Shown in pieces: positions 1-15,100 of a stretch of DNA of 64,000 bases; positions within the stretch are counted from its first letter, which is position 1; each line of letters begins with the position of its first letter. Source of the stretch: Nematostella vectensis. Lineage: Eukaryota > Cnidaria > Anthozoa > Actiniaria > Edwardsiidae. The notes under the pieces are model-generated. The model was not told where the DNA came from and did no database searches. It saw nothing but the letters and a program-made list of their open reading frames with translations. Made by a program: the position numbers and the translations under genes. Location: the NCBI RefSeq assembly GCF_932526225.1, contig NC_064044.1:6288747-6352746 (forward strand), in the 5' to 3' direction.

Positions 1-88
1 CACGGTTGCTGCTCCTATTAAATCGGGAGGGGAAGAGCGGAGAGGAGGTTCCTGTATAACATACAGATTTCCAATTCTCTTTGATTAG

Positions 89-3000
89 GCTCAGAGAAAG
101 GTGACGATAAAGTTCTAAACACCCATGTATGCCAGCATGGAGGAAAAAGCTGGCCCTATTGGTTCCGAAAGATGGGTAAGTTTAGCTGCGGTTCAGTGAT
201 ATTATAAGTGTTTCGTCAAAACGCATTGCCATCTTCCATCTATTTTTAAATCAGAAATCACTATTTTCCCCTCTTACCTGATCTCGTTTCGTTCGCCTTC
301 TTTTAAACATAGTTTTACTTTGTGCACAAAATAAATGATTAAACTGATTATTAGTAGTAAAAGTATTAGTACTTGGATAACTTAACAATGTAATACTGTA
401 TTCACATCTGCGCAAAACATGATTACTTCTGACAGAAAACATCACTCATCTTGGACCGTACACACTTCAGCTGAAGGTCCTCCTTAGCGACAGTTCCAAT
501 AGCTCTGTCATCAAGAATCTCCCTGTTTACCAAATAAAGTTTGTGGTCACCGAGGCACCACCTACCAGTTTCACTTTTGGGATGCTTGACAACCCTTTGA
601 GGGTTGGGGTGCCTTTTCAGGTTGGTATTAAGTCTACAGAAGCTGTAAATTTCCTTAGATTTAGTAGTGGGGACTAATTTGCGACAATAGTGATGACTAC
701 GAAGCTACAATCCATGACTAAAATGCTGATACCTTTACCCATAACAAACCCCATTTCAAGAAAGGCACTTGTAGAACAACTGACGATGCCATCTCTCCGC
801 AATCTACCCACCCCCTCAGATCAATGTTATTTCAAAGCACTTGCGTCCCAACCAACATTAGGGACCTATAGCAAGGACGACGGCCAGGGCTAGGACAACG
901 CGTTCAAAAAGGTGTTTTTGCGCGCGGCGATAAGTAATAATTTAATTGTAATGGAAAAAGCAAGACATTATTGTCAGATACAGATAAAATAAACTAAGGA
1001 CATTATTTCTACAGCAGCGAACATAGTTAGTGGAATTTACAGAGCAAACGTCCGCGTCCTCAATTAACCGTGAAACTTGGAGTTTTCACGTCGTGGTTTT
1101 ATGGGAAACGGCTAAAATGTATCAGACTGAACGCATATCCACGTGCTGCTATTGAATTCTGAATCAAATTCCATTGTTTTCTGCCGCCGGCGTCCGCGTT
1201 GCCGTCGTCTCGAATAAGATAAACGACGTGTCCAATGAAAAAAATATTGTCGCGCCGCAATTTTCGCTACATGTACAAACTATATATCAAATAAAAGATA
1301 AAATATTGAATTATCTCCTGCAAGTTTTATTTTTGCAATAGCTAATTCCGTGTTTAAGTTTTGAGGCCTCAAACTCAAAAGTACGGAGTTTACTTTAAAA
1401 TGTAATGCACCTTCGCGTTATTGCGCATGCACTTGCACGTAATTGCATCTCAATGACAGATAGATGATCTACCAAAGTGTGTAAGGACTTTTTGTTATTT
1501 GACACTGTCAACAAAATATCACGAATCAAAGTTGGAATTCTCATTTCTGGCGAAATTGGACGCGAAATGTGCTATAAAAGCGATCTTCAGTCGAAAATCG
1601 AAAATTCCTTACACACTTTATGACATGGCATAATTATCTATCAGATTCCAAAAATTTGAAGGCGATATCTGAAACCCCATCGCGAGGTTACGCCCGACAA
1701 GCTCAAGTTCTCGCCTCAAAATAATACGCTAGAAAAGTCAAAGATCTGGTGTGAATTCACGGTCAACAGGTCACGGGAAACAGCAAAGGCCCATTTTAGC
1801 CGTCTTAGAATGCGATTTATGGAAAACTATTTTTTTCAAAAATAAAGTTTAATTGAAAACTATTGATACAGGTTTTGCAAAAATCACAAAAACAAACAGT
1901 GGTGTCAAATTTACCTTTACCAAGACCTTGAGGTCCCTATTGATTCAGGGAGGAGGAGCCTTTTTCACAGAAAAAATAAGATGTAATACTATTGCAAGCG
2001 GTCAAAAAATATTTGTATTATTGTCACGAATGTATGCCCAAGAAGAAACACTATACTATATGATAAATTCCCAACAAGTTTCATTGAAAATATACCTTAA
2101 CATAAGAAACATAAATATAATAGCATTTCTTCTTTTCACAATATCGGACAGAGTAAGGAAAATTTACTTGACTGCTTTTGTTGCTTGACTGTTTTTGTTG
2201 TTGTTGTTTGGAGAATGTTTGAAATTTATCAGACAGAACACAGTCCATAGTAATTTGATAATATTTAAGTCAACTGACCTCATACCAACATATTTCTGAT
2301 GGGCTTTTTCTTTGTGCTGTGTTTCTGACAGTTGTGTGAATGTTTTGTCAGATTCCTGTTAATCTGCTTGATGAATATGACAACCCCACGAAGCTACAAT
2401 CAGACATCACTCCGGTCCTTAGTGCAAGGTATGTATAGTATAACTAATGGATACAACTTTTATAATTTCGATTGCCTTGTTCTTTAAAGTGTTCCTACCC
2501 CAAATGTATAGTTGGTGTATTGGATAATTATTCTCATATGTATACTAATAATTGGGAACACCAATAAGTAAAGTTACCTATTCTACACTGCTTCCATTGT
2601 CGCATCGTATTAAGATTGAGGATAAATTTGGCAATCTGACACTGAACGCAGTGCATTAAAAAAAAGGCATAGAATACGGGTGCTTGGGTGGGTAAACAGC
2701 ATGCTGGCCTTAGTCACGCATCGCCCAGTCAACCACCATTTAACCTATTACCTCCCTGCGGTTAAGCAATAAGTATTCACTAATCTTATATACTCTGCTC
2801 TAATGTATGTAATGCATTAATGAATAGTAAAATTAACTAATCAGGACAGGTTTAGGTCAAGGTTTGTTTTCTGTTATATGCTAACCTCTGCATCTATGAG
2901 ATTATACAAAGAGAGTAGAGTATAAAATATCTTTCAAGTCAGTCCTGTATATGGGAGTATCCCTTATTCGATACTCCTGCTTATGCGAGTTAGTACCTCC

Positions 3001-6000
3001 TTCACATTCGCTCAAAGCTTGTTTCCTTTGACCATTGTTAGGGTGAACCATGTTTACTGATCAGAATTAAGACACTGTTATGACAAAGCTGTGTTAATAT
3101 AGATGCCTGCCTTATTTGTTTACACAGCGGCCTAGAGCTAAGCCATGCGGGAACTTTCACTAAAGGGAACAGCCTGATCATAAAGAATGTTGTAGCAGTT
3201 GGGAGCATCCCCTCTAATGCTGGCAAGGTAAGGCACACCTCGTAGTGTGATGCACATTACGGCTGTTTAAGGTTGGTTCTCACTTGGACGTAAGCGCCAA
3301 CGGAACGCAGGTAGTTTTCTGATTCTTACTAGAACATAAGCGGAAGCGCAAAAGAACGCAATTGCGTGATATTCTCGCGCTTATGTTTGACATATTCACA
3401 CTTGTGTTGCGCTTCCGTTTGCGCTTACATCCTAGTGAGAACCAACCTTTAATGTACGAGAATCACAGTTCTGATTGATACACATTTCATAGAGAAGACT
3501 TTGACTTGGTATGATTGCACCGAAGCATTTCTTTGCCTCATTAGTTGACTAAGAGCTCATGTCAATCAGGTAGCACATTTGTCTGATCCTCATCTGTCAA
3601 GGAGCCCATGCTAGCGGGCTTCGCACTGTGAATATAAGCTGTATTGTAAAAACGTTAGCACAGGGACATCTCGAGAAATACCCTCATCATTCTCATCACC
3701 CCTCGACCAGTACAACCCCAAATCCGCCCCCTGTGCCTGAACCTTCAAAGCTGATTGAATCTTCATGTATGGAAGTATAACTCCTCAGAACGTACCCCTG
3801 ACCCAACAACATTCAACTTCACATCTCTTGTTTTTCTTAATTTTGCTATATGTGCTGTAGATTCTTTTGATAATTATGAAAGCGAGGACTTTTTCGAACC
3901 CATTTCTTCTTCTAGGATTTTAATCTGAAGCTCACCCTACCCGGACTACAGGAAGACTCGCAAAGCCTTAAGATACGCCTTCTGCCTGGTGAGTGCAGAG
4001 CTTTGTGCTTAGGTACTCTCCTGTATTTCCAACACTTTTTTATTCTTCAGATCTGAAAGAATTTTTGCTTAACCACATCTTACGTATATTTGAAAAAGCG
4101 ACGGTCTATTTGCAAGAATTCTAAAACAAGATGATTGAAGGCTCACAGTATTTGATGGAAATTATCTCAATTATTTGTCAAAAATTGCTGATTGAAACTA
4201 GCTCTTTTTGGCTACTTATTGAGTAGGAGTGCCATATTTAATGTACCTCTCTACATCATTTTTTTAGGTCCCCCCTGCAAACTTGAAGTTTTGCCAGCCA
4301 CCAAGGAAGTAACAGTAGAGAATGGCACCCCCCTAGATTTAATGGTCCAAGTACAGGACAAGGCTGGCAATGCGACCATACAACAAAGACTTAATGTGGT
4401 CTGCAAGGTACTCTCGCTATAGAAGGACCAAACCATCATGATAAGTAAATGTGTTGCACATACACCAGGTAACAATGCTATTGTACATCAAAGATTTAAT
4501 GTGGTCTGCAAGGTACTCTCGCTATAGAAGGACCAAACCATCATGATAAGTAAATGTGTTGCAAATACGCCAGGTAACATTGCTATTGTACATCAAAGAT
4601 TTAATGTGGTCTGCAAGGTACTCTCGCTATAGAAGGACCAAACCATCATGATAAGTAAATATGTTGCACATACACCAGGTAACAATGCTATTGTACAACA
4701 AAGACTTAATGTGGTCTGCAAGGTACTCTCGCTATAGAAGGACCAAACCATCATGATAAGTAAATGTGTTGCAAATACGCCAGGTAACAATGCTATTGTA
4801 CATCAAAGATTTAATGTGGTCTGCAAGGTACTCTCGCTATAGAAGGACCAAACCATCATGATAAGTAAATGTGTTGCAAATACGCCAGGTAGCAATGCTA
4901 TTGTACATCAAAGATTTAATGTGGTCTGCAAGGTACTCTCGCTATAGAAGGACCAAACCATCATGATAAGTAAATGTGTTGCAAATACGCCAGGTAGCAA
5001 TGCTATTGTACATCAAAGATTTAATGTGGTCTGCAAGGTACTCCCGCTATAGAAGGCTCAAGCAATCAATAAGTAAATCTGTTGAACACCCACCAAGTAA
5101 CAATGCTATCGTGCAAAAAAAGGCCTTAATGTAGTCTGCAAGGTAGTCTCGCTATAGTAGGCCCAAACAATCATGATAAATGATTGGTGGTACCACTGTA
5201 CAATCAACATGGTTATACAAATGGTTATTGTGGTTGTTGTACCATTTGTATCATCTTCATCTTCATCATCATCTTCATTGTTTATTCAATCGTCCATCTT
5301 GAATCTCTGACGATCTTTTCTGGGAATATTTTTCAACTTTTATTATAATTTTATTTTCAGTCCTATCTGTTGTGATTTGTACCTGGATTTGAGGAACAAA
5401 GATAGATAACCTGTAAGATCAATCAATGTTGGTTAGCATCTCAGTTACTGATAATGTACTGGTATTCTAGCTTTCAGGGCACCCCAATCTTCCAAGCTAC
5501 ACGGCCGACTGTAGCTCTACCGGCAAAGCCGCTCTGACTGGCCCAGAGCTCTCAGTCAAGCTCAACAACAATACGTCTCTGAAACTCACTGCCACTATAG
5601 AGCTTCAACATTACAAAGACGTACCATCTGTTGAGAAGGCTCTGATAGTCATTCCAAGTAAAAGAGCAGGACACATCCGTGTGTATCATCTGCCTATAGG
5701 AGCAAAGCAGCAGAATAGACTTACAGATGGTCAGGAGTTGCCCTGTGTCGTAGGGGAAACTGTCACGGGTCTAAGTAAGTAACTGGATCTCAAGGTGTTA
5801 CGTCTCACGTTACTGATGGCTGTTTAATGAATGCCACCTCTTTGGAATTGTTTACATGTGAAAATTAATTTAATTGCAAGAAAGCTTCAAGTAACCATTG
5901 AATAAGTGAATGGCTGTGAATGCCTTGCATCACTTGTTTTTGCTCCATTTGTAAAAAATGGAGGCATGATTGCCGTTTTTTAGACAATTATGAACATTTA

Positions 6001-9000
6001 AAAAACATTTTTCCCTATTCACTGTTGAGATGCTGAAGCCAGCTGTTCATTGATTTAAAACACAATGTCTGTAAGTATTATACCTAGTGTATCAAAGAGT
6101 TTTTAAAAGAGCAAAATAATATGTTCTTTGTTTAACCAAGACCTTCTTGTTGAAATAGGTTTCAAAATTTTGGATGAAGGAGAACGTGAACTCGACATTG
6201 ACAATAACCTCTCCAGTAAGATCAAGGTGGGTGACTAATTTGCACTTATAAAGATGAAAATTGTAGGATAATCATATGAGCATAGTTGTATTGCCTTGTG
6301 GCATGGCGTTAACCTATGGTGAGCGAGACTGGTTTAAGCTCCCAGCCTGGCATACCAATCGGCAAAGCACTCTGGGCCGGTTACTAGAAAGCTGGTTAAT
6401 GCTAACCCAAGGATACCGTAAATGCGGCTCTCGAAATTTGATTGGATAAAAAGGACATTCATTCCTGAGTTAGCGTTAACCTGCTTTTTAGGAAACCTGC
6501 GCTGCAGAACTCAACATTTGCTAGGCTAGCACCCCTTCCAAGGTAGAGGAAAAATTGTTCTACTCCCAAGTGCTGTAGAACAGAGTTAAGCACGGTACCC
6601 ATTGTTTTTGTCAGGGTGGCAAGGCTTATAATATCAGAGCATTTTAAGAATAATATGATAAATTACCCCTTTTAGGAACATTCAGGGAAGGCCAGATCCT
6701 CAAGCTAGCCCTGCCTTTGAACTTCTCATTCACTAAACCTTTTAATCCTTGGTTGTTTTATACACAATAAGATACAAGTTGAGGTTGAGGCAAGGTGATG
6801 GACTTCACTAAGTCATCCCCCCCCAAAAAAAAAAATCGCTATTTTCCCTTATTCTAGACTTATTAAACTTATTATTCACTCCTTCTCGTATGGTCATAGG
6901 TGAACTGGGTTCCTAAATCAAGTCGGGATATGCTGAAACAAGGCATTCTTCCTGATGTTAAGGTGTGTGAGAAAATCGAATTGCCATTATCAAGACCATT
7001 TGTCATTCCTTTTTAAACAACACCAGCAATAAAGGAAACAACAAAGAGCATCAATGGGTCCTTAGATCCTGTGCTATTTTATGCACCCGTTGGTGCTTCC
7101 GCAAAATAGTTGGCCGAGGATAATGGTTCCGTTGTGCATGGCTTGAAGAAAGCACAGTCATCAAAATAGCCATTACCCTCATCATCACCATCATTGACTT
7201 ACACTAGTGCTATTATGCTGCATCATTATCACCTGAATTTACCATTATAACAATGAATTATCCTCTTTATCTTCACGATGAATGCCTACATCGATTCTTC
7301 TGTTGACTCTTATAAGTTCTGAAGTGTAGAGTATCACAACTGTAATTTTTAAACTTGTCCTTATGCTTTTGTTCCTTTCTCTCGCGTTTCTCCAAGGCAC
7401 CCACATCTTGTGATGAAAGTAAATTCTGCCAAATCAACTTGCTTGGTGCTGCAGGTCTCGACTTCTCTTTTACTCTTCGGTAAGTAATTATTTCATAAAC
7501 AATACATTGGCAGAAGCACACAGAAGGTTAACAAGGCCTAATATTTGTTATATCATCTGACATTCATCATGTTTATTGATTATACTGAAAACAGCATTGT
7601 TTTGCTATTTATACACAATGTTAGGTGATGCAGGTTTTCCATAAGTAATTGTCTACCTGTAACGCATTGGTTGCTTGGCTGTTTGCTTTAATACAATATC
7701 ATAAGTAATGCTGGATTATGCCTTTGCTGTTTGCATCCTGAGTTATTCGTCTTATTTGTTCCCAGGCCAGAACCAGGCGTGCCATCCTTGATCAAGCTTG
7801 CATGTAGTAACCCTAAGCTTCCACTTGGCAAAGCCATGAAGTCAGAGATATTTGTCACTTTCTATGACAAGCATGGCAACAAAGTCACCAAGGTAGCCAC
7901 GTATTACTCCGCACAGTTCCTATACTATAACTACAGTTTATGTATCTCGTTTGTCCTGTTGACTGACTTTTCTGTGTTTCTCTTTTTAGCTCCCACCGAA
8001 CGTTCTACCATTGTTCCATGTGTCAGCCTTTGGTTTAAAAGAGAAGGAGGTCCAAATAGGGCTCACTCATGTACGTATAGCTGGTTTGGTAAATTCCAGA
8101 CATCCCGCTCACTGTTATTTAGTTACCTAGCACTGGCACGTGCTAATTGTCAGGTTTTGTATTCTGGCGTGAGTATGCAGTGTTTGGTGTTATTTCATTG
8201 TAGGATCAAACTGTTGTAATCAAGAACATCCAATTTGAGGGAGTACCTCTGGGCCCACAAGAGCTCACATTTCAGTGGCAGAAATTAAAGTCTTTTCTTC
8301 GAGTAGAGGTATTATGTACTGCACTACCGAGAATGAGAATATGCTCTTACCCTTTTTATTGCATCATATGAGTTAACAAGTCATATGTAACAAGTTAATG
8401 TTTGATAAAAGTTCTTACAATTCTGGTGGAGATGTGCATAAATATTGTTTTGACTTTTAGGTGGTGTCAGGTCCACCAGAGAAGCTAGCCTTGATCAACA
8501 TCAATACAATAGAGGTAACAAGTCCATGTCATGTAACAACATCAATACAATAGAGGTAACTAGTCCATGTCATGTAACAACATCAATACAATAGAGGTAA
8601 CTAGTCCATGTCATGTAACAACATCAATACAATAGAGGTAACTGGTCCATGTCATGTAACAACATCAATAGAATAGAGTTAACTAGTCCATGTCATGTAA
8701 CAACATCAATACAATAGAGTTAACTAGTCCATGTCATGTAACAACAGTCATAGTTGAGTTTTTGGTTCTCGTCGTTGCTCCAGTATTTTTTCTCTGTGTT
8801 TTCGGGTTTTTCTCTCTCATCAAAAACACATCAATTTCTGTGCTAAGCTCTGGTGCTTATCATAGATTGGTTGTCTTATTTTTTATGTATGTATTTAATT
8901 GGGTATCTGTAGAATTGTTTATTTTTGTTTTGATTTATCTAAACAAATTAACATTGTCTCAACAATCGCGATTTCCATTAAATTCTAGCAAAATGATTCT

Positions 9001-9177
9001 CGTGTAATGTCTTGATTATATATTAACCATTCTTGTTTGTCTGTACCACAGCCATTCTCAGTTTTCAATGACACAGCACTGGAAGTACCTTTGAGTGTAC
9101 AGCTTTGTGATGTAATGGGCAATGCCTCCACTGAACCCAATGTCAAGATAGTACTAAACACTGACAAAGGACTCAAG
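89..9177 (+). CDS. SMCHD1: SMCHD1 exons 1-15 (middle region)
   Basis: Exon coordinates: 89-175, 436-620, 2352-2428, 3128-3227, 3916-3988, 4268-4407, 5471-5774, 6159-6226, 6900-6962, 7397-7479, 7766-7892, 7990-8070, 8204-8308, 8461-8514, 9052-9177. Exon 1 begins with two bases that complete a codon from an exon outside the window; its acceptor at 87-88 follows a pyrimidine-rich tract. For exon 7 I chose the AG at 5469-5470 over the AG six bases downstream, because only the former keeps phase and gives [14 protein letters not shown]. The protein is beta-rich with phrases such as VQVQDKAGN and VTFYDKHGN that recur like Ig-fold strands, as expected for the long linker between ATPase and hinge. 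No catalytic residues are expected here. Exons 6, 14 and 15 are each followed by a tandem array that copies their 3' end. Confidence 0.85.
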
Positions 9178-12100
9178 GTACATGTGTGCTAAGGGTAGGC
9201 CAGGGTAGTTCTGAACCCAATGTCAAGATAGTACTAAACACTGACAAAGGACTCAAGGTACATATGTGCTAAGGGTAGGCCAGGGTAGTTCTGAACCCAA
9301 TGTCAAGATAGTACTAAACACTGACAAAGGACTCAAGGTACATATGTGCTAAGGGTAGGCCAGGGTAGTTCTGAACCCAATGTCAAGATAGTACTAAACA
9401 CTGACAAAGGACTCAAGGTACATATGTGCTAAGGGTAGGCCAGGGTAGTTCTGAACCCAATGTCAAGATAGTACTAAACACTGACAAAGGACTCAAGGTA
9501 CATGTGTGCTAAGGGTAGGCCAGGGTAGTTCTGAACCCAATGTCAAGATAGTACTAAACACTGACAAAGGACTAAAGGTACATGTGTGCTAAGGGTAGGC
9601 CAGGGTAGTTCTGAACCCAATGTCAAGATAGTACTAAACACTGACAAAGGACTCAAGGTACATGTGTGCTAAGGGTAGGCCAGGGTAGTTCTGAACCCAA
9701 TGTCAAGATAGTACTAAACACTGACAAAGGATTCAAGGTACATATGTGCTAAGGGTAGGCCAGGGTAGTTTGCAGATACTGGGGCTTGGTGGCTCTGTAG
9801 TATATTATGGATAAGATGATTACTATTGCTATGTATAGCATGAATAGGCTGTTGGTGTGTCTTCATCTAACCCAAGATTGTCAAGATTGTTCTGTGCTTA
9901 GTCTCCTTCGCACCGAAAATGTTTATATTGTATATTCTACATAAACAACGCACAAGGTGTGAGGAGTGACGCGTTCGACTGAGTACCCATCTGACATACC
10001 ATGATTGGGTTGATGTAACTGCACCCTTAAACTATTTGTTTCTTGAGAAGTGTTTCTTTGATGTTATAATCTCTTGGCATATTTACTACCTCTTAATATA
10101 TGGTAAAGATCTGTTTGGATTTCCTTTTAGCTGACGCCTCCACCTGTCCCAACGAAAACCAACTCCAAGGGCCAAGCATGTTTTGGTTCTCCTACAATAT
10201 CTGCAACAAAGTGAGTTTGTCTCAAATCTTTTTAGTCTTAAAGGGGTCTGTTTTTAAAATGTCCGTCTGTGAGAGATTACGATAACCTCTGGTCCGTTTT
10301 GACACGGATCGTGGTGACCTTTTACTCCCTGCTTTATAACCAAATGAGAGGAAGAACATCAAATGTGTATAGAAAAATATACATGTCTAGGTGGACTTCG
10401 CCGTGGTCTAACAACAAAACAACGAATATGGCTCTAAAGACCTCTTATGGGGGAGGGGAGGGTCTAGTATGACATCGATTGCCCGATTTGTAATTGGTGT
10501 GTCTAACAACAAAACAACGAATATGGCTCTAAAGACCTCTTATGGGGGAGGGGAGGGTCTAGTATGACATCGATTGCCCGATTTGTAATTGGTGTGTCTA
10601 ACAACAAAACAACGAATATGGCTCTAAAGACCTCTTATGGGGGAGGGGAGGGTCTAGTATGACATCGATTGCCCGGTTTGTAATTGGTGTGTATATATGG
10701 TAGGACATAATTGACATGAAGTCTTTCTTTTGAGGGGTTTGTATGGTATCCGCATAAAAGCCCTTCATGGAAGATCATCGTTTGATGCACCTGTAATAAT
10801 GGTGAGAGTGGAACCCGACCCATCTAAACCAGTCAAGGTCATGTCTACGTTTAATAAGCAAGATTCGTGCGAAGTGGGAGAGTTATTGCCAAGTAAGTAA
10901 GCAGTGGTCTGATTGTTACCTAGGACGGTTTGAATACATGTAGTTAGCTATTAGTTCCCAGTTCAACAAATTCGTTGGAGACTAGAGAAAAACAAATTCA
11001 AAGTTTACATAAACATTGTATTTAGTCCTAATACTATATATGTTATTCAAGGAAAAATACTTTTATATTCGTTTTCCCTATTCTTCATATTTTTTTTAGT
11101 GTGGCACACACGTCTTACATCGTTTATAGGAGACCCCAAAATCATACCAAGAAAAGGCTGTTGCTGTCGATTTTACTTTTTTGCAAAAGTTAGCCCAATT
11201 CCTTAAATTTCCTGTCTTAATATTTCAAAAAGAATGTTCCTTGGCTTCAAACATTTTAATGGGTGGTAAACTTTAAGCTCCAGCACAAAGCATTGAAATT
11301 TGATCGACTGATATGACCTAATCTCAAATGTTAAAGGGTAGCATCCATCGGCGGTTTACTTCGATTTTACTCATGATAAGATTTCCTCTTAGCCGTTTCG
11401 GCACATGTACTAGCCGAAGATGGATGTCCCATGAAATCAGCCAGTAACAAGGACATTGTACTTAAAATATGGCACACGAAGGATGGTCCTGTCTCTACCA
11501 AGCCTCCGCAAAGGGTAAGGGCACTTCCCTCTGGTCAAATCACCAGTTATACCTGCTCACCAAGGACTTTGTAAGTCCTGTACAAAGCCTTCATAGGTGA
11601 CTGCTCGTACGTATAGCAGGTCTACCAAAAAAACAGATGATGTGAAGTTTTTGTTCCCAAATCAGTGCATTCTGTGTTATTCAAGTGAGAGAAAAATAAT
11701 TAGATTCTTTGTTCTGGTCTACCAGGGAAAGACAGGATATTTAGTATTGGAGAAGCACTCCTAATCCTCCTTTTACGCCTTCTTATTAGATTCCCTCTAC
11801 AACGGCTGTGCGCAATCTCCATTTAGATTGTTTTCCCTAGTATGTCAAAGACATTGATTTGTAGGACTTGGCGTCTTAATAGTAAAGGGGGAGAGTTATG
11901 GTTACCTTACATTCGATTTGACCCTTCTTATTAGATGCCCTCTACAACGAAGGTGCGCAATCTCCATTTAGATTGTTTTCCCTAGTATGTCAAAAACATT
12001 GATTTGTAGGACTTAATAGTAAAGTGGGAGATTAGTTATGGATACCTTACATTCGATATGACCGTGACAACTAGCCAGTACCCTGCCTTAACATCTATAA

Positions 12101-15100
12101 CAAGGAAGTACAAACTTAGTGTATGATTGTGTTAATTTGTATCTTATTCAGGCAACAACATTGTATCCATCTAAGCGAACTAACAAGGACATGGCTGGCT
12201 ACTTCTTCTTCAGGTCAGCTATTTTTCATTTCCGGTATTTCTTTTCATTTCCGGTATTTCTTTTCATTTCCGGTATTTCTTTTCATTTCCGGTATTTCTT
12301 TTCATTTCCGGTATTTCTTTTCGTTTCCGGTATTTCTTTTCATTTCCGGTATTTCTTTTCATTTCCGGTATTTCTTGCAAAAGTCAAGTAAACAATACCC
12401 AAAATGAAACTGTCACATGGCATATCTGAAAATCTTTTGTACCCTTACGCCATTATTAATTCCATTAGTGTTATTATTTGCGTTTTACAACTCTCCTTGC
12501 TGCTTTAAATGCGTTATTTTTTATATTAGAGTATTATTGTTTATTGTGGATTTCTGTTTTATTAGAGACCTGAAAGTTCCAGAAGTTTCTGGCCCTTATT
12601 GTATGATAGTGCAATATGGAACCGGCTCGTCTGTCCTTACCAGCGAAACAGTAAGATTAATATTGGTCAAAATTCCTTAGAATGAAAGCATTGACAAAAC
12701 ACACTTTGGTTTGCCAAGCTCAGCATGAGTACAAATGTCGTGCTAAGATGTGTTGGATTCGATTTAATGGGGATCCGCCTCGGGTTATCCGTTTTTCCTG
12801 TATTTCAGATGACATTTAGCGCAGCAGCTGGTCCGCCTGTGAAACTTGAGCCAGAGGCTATGCCTCCAACACCTACAGTATCCAACTCGCAGAGGAACGC
12901 AAACAACAGATGCCTGGTAAAGGGTCTACGGCTTCAGCTAAAGGTTAGCTTCAGTGGCAAGGCAACAACTTGCTCTTTAAGAATTTGGTTCCTAGATCTA
13001 ATGCTTTCAAACGTCTTTTGATCCCAGCGCTCTTTCAAACGTGTTGCTATTCCGGGCTTTGGGGTTTGGCGTTGTGAAAAATGGTTAACAAAGAGTTAGC
13101 ATTGGCATTAGCATGCTTAAAGCCTAGCAATAGCAATAAACTTTGACAATGCAACTCCCGTAATTCTATAACAAATGTGTTTTTTTAATGATTTTCACAT
13201 CTTAAAGAGGTAATATATTTTATAATACAAAAACAAAGTCGTCCAAATTAGTCGTCCAACTAAATCCTTAGATTTGATTGGCTGCAGTAAATAGTCGCAG
13301 TAAATTATGTTTTGCAGAATGGGTTTGATAAGCAATATTCTTATTTTGTTTCGCAGAATAGGTTTCATTAGCCATGTTATTTGTTTGATTCTCAAAATAG
13401 ATTTGATAAACAATGTTCGTTGGTGGTTTCGCATAATAAGTTGATAAGCAAAGTTCTTTTGTCTTTTTCACAGAGTATGTTTGAAAACCCATGTTGTTGT
13501 CTGTTTTGCAGGATAGGTTTGATAACCTGACAGGCGAGAGTATACGTGGCAAGGTGGCGGTCAGTGTAGTGAGCCCTGTAGATGGACTCGACGAAATCCC
13601 ATCTCTGTGCAACGCATCAGCAAGCAACCAAATAGAGGTTAGCCAATCCAGCCCAAACAGGCCTGCCTTTAATGGCGAAGTATGATAAATGAGCATCCCT
13701 ATGTAATGTCCATTTTTATAGTCTGTACTTGACTACATAACCTAGGGTACCAAAGTGACGCTTATACCCTTGAACTAAGAAAATCTAAGAAAAAAATGCA
13801 TGTACTGATAAGTAAGAGCCTGCCGCATGTAAAGTGCATAGCGATATTTTCATAGACTGTCGCTCCTTCACCCAGTTGTGGATAAAGGAGCGACAGTCCA
13901 TGTTTGTTATGGTTTACTAAAATACACATGCTTTTATTTGGGTAGGTCCACCTTGTCAAGGGCATCGCCCCAATTCCGACCCTACACATCAAGGAGAACA
14001 CAAGCGGCAAAGACGGACAGGAGTACCTGCTAAGCTTCCAGGCCAAGCTTCCTTCTAGCGCCGCTATTCATCCTCTTCCTCCCTTAACGATTCCCTTTCT
14101 GTTCTACAATGGTAAGGCACATTTGTTTTTGCTGAGGCGGAATTTTTCCCCTAAACCGACAATACCACTGGTTATTAATTACGTTTAGCGATTGTCCGTA
14201 CGACATCGCTAAACGTAACGAGATTTACAGCTTTGGATTTCTGTTGCTAGAGGTATTATAGGTATAACAATATAATTGGAAATTTCAAAGCCAATATTTG
14301 AAGCCAGTGTGAACTTTGTTGTTAATTAAATAATAAGTAAAACTATCCCAACTCGGGGAATTTTGTGATTATATTTCCCCGCAAACTGAGGAATGCCTAG
14401 TTGAAGTCTCGATACCACAGGAATTACAGCTAGCTATGCCCTCTGTATTGTATAGTCAACCTCTACTCAACTCGCCCTTCCCCCTTCCCCTCCCCCTCCC
14501 ACCGACCACTTTTATACACCACCTCACTGTTCTTCTTCAGATGTGCGTAAGAAACAGCAGATGGCTCAGTTGACGCAGGAGAGGGACCACTTGTTTGAGA
14601 CGATTCGCACATACCGCTCTCTGTTTGACACCACAAGGCAGCTAATACAAGAGATGAGAGGTAGGAACAGAGCTTTAAATCAAAACAAGTATCGTGCATA
14701 AAAATCAATCCCTCGAAATAAGCATCTAAAACAAATGGTTAAATTTTAATATTTCAATCAAAAGTATATATTAAAGAAATGGCTAACAATGACTCTAAGT
14801 CGGGGCTATGTAGATAAAGCTTTCTGTGCTTCTAGTTTCTGTCCACGAGGCCTGCAACCAGGAACAGAAGCTAAGAGGAGAATTGAGAAAAAATAACGTC
14901 CCTGTCAACAACTTGGCGACGGTGAGTAAACTATGCATGCGCATGTTAATATGAAACAGTTGCAGGGTCTCTATACCAGTGGCTGATTCAAAACAAAGGG
15001 CCATAGCCTAGGAGCGGGGGTACAAGGAGTATTAAAGTATATTTTAAATAGAAAATACTCAAATAGTTGGTTTCTCTTTAGATCTAGATGTTTATGGAAT

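Noticed and set aside
12119-12407. Phe-rich ORFs of 90 and 94 codons ([12 protein letters not shown])
   Set aside because: They read through the 20-bp intronic minisatellite just after SMCHD1 exon 19.
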